A stretch of 32,374 nucleotides of DNA. Origin: an uncultured Pirellulaceae bacterium. GTDB taxonomy: Bacteria; Planctomycetota; Planctomycetia; Pirellulales; Pirellulaceae. The DNA lies in contig CAJQQR010000015.1 in assembly GCA_905480545.1 (NCBI GenBank), forward strand, positions 1-32,374, written 5' to 3'. A model generated the notes under the pieces. It searched no databases and was not told the DNA's origin. It saw only the letters and a program-made list of their open reading frames with translations. Numbering within the stretch: position 1 is the stretch's first letter; each line of letters starts with the position of its first letter. Positions 31,998-32,374 of the stretch are shown in pieces. The position numbers and the translations under genes were made by a program.

Positions 31998-32374
31998 AAA
32001 AGATGGGTGTGAAGTTTCGATTTCAAACGGATCTCAAGATTTTAAAAGCAGCATTCGGATGCGGCAATGTCGACTGGTTGTTGTGAATCAAAAAAATGCG
32101 CTGCTATCATCATAGTCCGTTTGAAGATTTTTTTGCGATAATTGCGTGCTGCGGGGAAGCGATCAGATCGAGACCCTTTCAGACAGTGAGAATCCACCGA
32201 TCGCGCATAAAAAAGGCTCCCGGCCTATGCGTTACTCCCAGGGGGGCGAAGGAAAAAACACACTGGCTCGAGAGCGATTGGGTTCATGCGACCATTGACT
32301 CCGTTCAAGGTCGCTGATTTCAAATCATAAGCTTTCACAAAACAAACGCATTAGCCTCCGTGCCGAATTGTTTG
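31998..32374. other. Right-edge noncoding stretch with two hairpins
   Basis: All three minus-strand frames entering from the right edge stop within about 50 bases, and no credible plus-strand gene is seen; a 73-codon frame (32096-32317) has no recognisable features. Two hairpins occur: CGCATA-aaaaa-GGC-tcccg-GCC-TATGCG (32204-32231, five-A bulge) and GCGACC-a-TTGA-ctccgt-TCAA-GGTCGC (32288-32314, 10 bp with one bulged A). On the minus strand the first hairpin's GGC/GCC stem is followed by six T, so it may end a transcript coming from beyond the window. Confidence 0.4.

Noticed and set aside
32096-32317. 73-codon plus-strand frame at the right edge
   Set aside because: It covers both hairpins, has no ribosome-binding site and no domain-like pattern.

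Overview
The window looks like a chromosomal segment of a planctomycete, most likely a low-to-moderate GC member of the Pirellulales. This is inferred from gene content, not from a marker tree. The pointers are a DPP IV-type peptidase carrying a VHL-like domain, an exported sulfatase, a LamG plus purple-acid-phosphatase-like exported protein, a large zinc-ribbon Ser/Thr kinase with a DLG motif, a DUF3467 protein, and very few strong Shine-Dalgarno sites. No rRNA, tRNA, prophage, insertion sequence or CRISPR array was seen. Most of the window reads as ordinary core chromosome with many single-gene transcription units.

Layout. 1-1277 (-): N-terminal part of an S9 peptidase that runs off the left edge. 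1531-6353 (+): an FAD/Fe-S dehydrogenase of the D-2-hydroxyglutarate/D-lactate type, then moaD, moaE and moaA (molybdenum cofactor synthesis). 6438-8351 (+): exported LamG/metallophosphoesterase. 8554-9488 (+): rplM-rpsI ribosomal operon with a clear terminator. 10021-12943 (-): sulfatase and alpha/beta hydrolase, both with signal peptides. 13352-17774 (+): metG, a FabG-like reductase, a 44-residue membrane peptide and a beta-lactamase-fold serine hydrolase. 17933-19632 (-): pgk and a DUF3467 protein. 19912-21469 (+): rpmE and prfA. 21565-25973 (-): a flagellar hook block, fliK-flgD-flgE, then a separate FlgM-like gene. 26477-27736 (-): moeA. 27855-30749 (+): membrane Ser/Thr kinase. 31212-31997 (-): SprT-like zinc metallopeptidase with a C-terminal SH3/KOW-like part.

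How the genes fit together. MoaA, MoaD and MoaE make molybdopterin and MoeA inserts the metal, so two separated loci serve one cofactor pathway. FliK, FlgD and FlgE build the flagellar hook. A sigma-54-like GG-N10-GC element lies upstream of fliK, and a FliA-like element lies upstream of the FlgM-like gene, which a good terminator separates from flgE. The translation genes (rplM, rpsI, metG, rpmE, prfA) are scattered in small units.

The most interesting signals are three. First, a VHL beta-domain-like insert in the peptidase keeps four of the five residues of the human hydroxyproline pocket, with a conservative Ser-to-Thr at the fifth. Second, five intergenic sites hold perfect short tandem duplications (13-22 bp units), two of them just upstream of metG and prfA. 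Third, a pair of interleaved 8-bp inverted repeats after the kinase gene could form a pseudoknot. I did not find a convincing wholly new multi-gene system.
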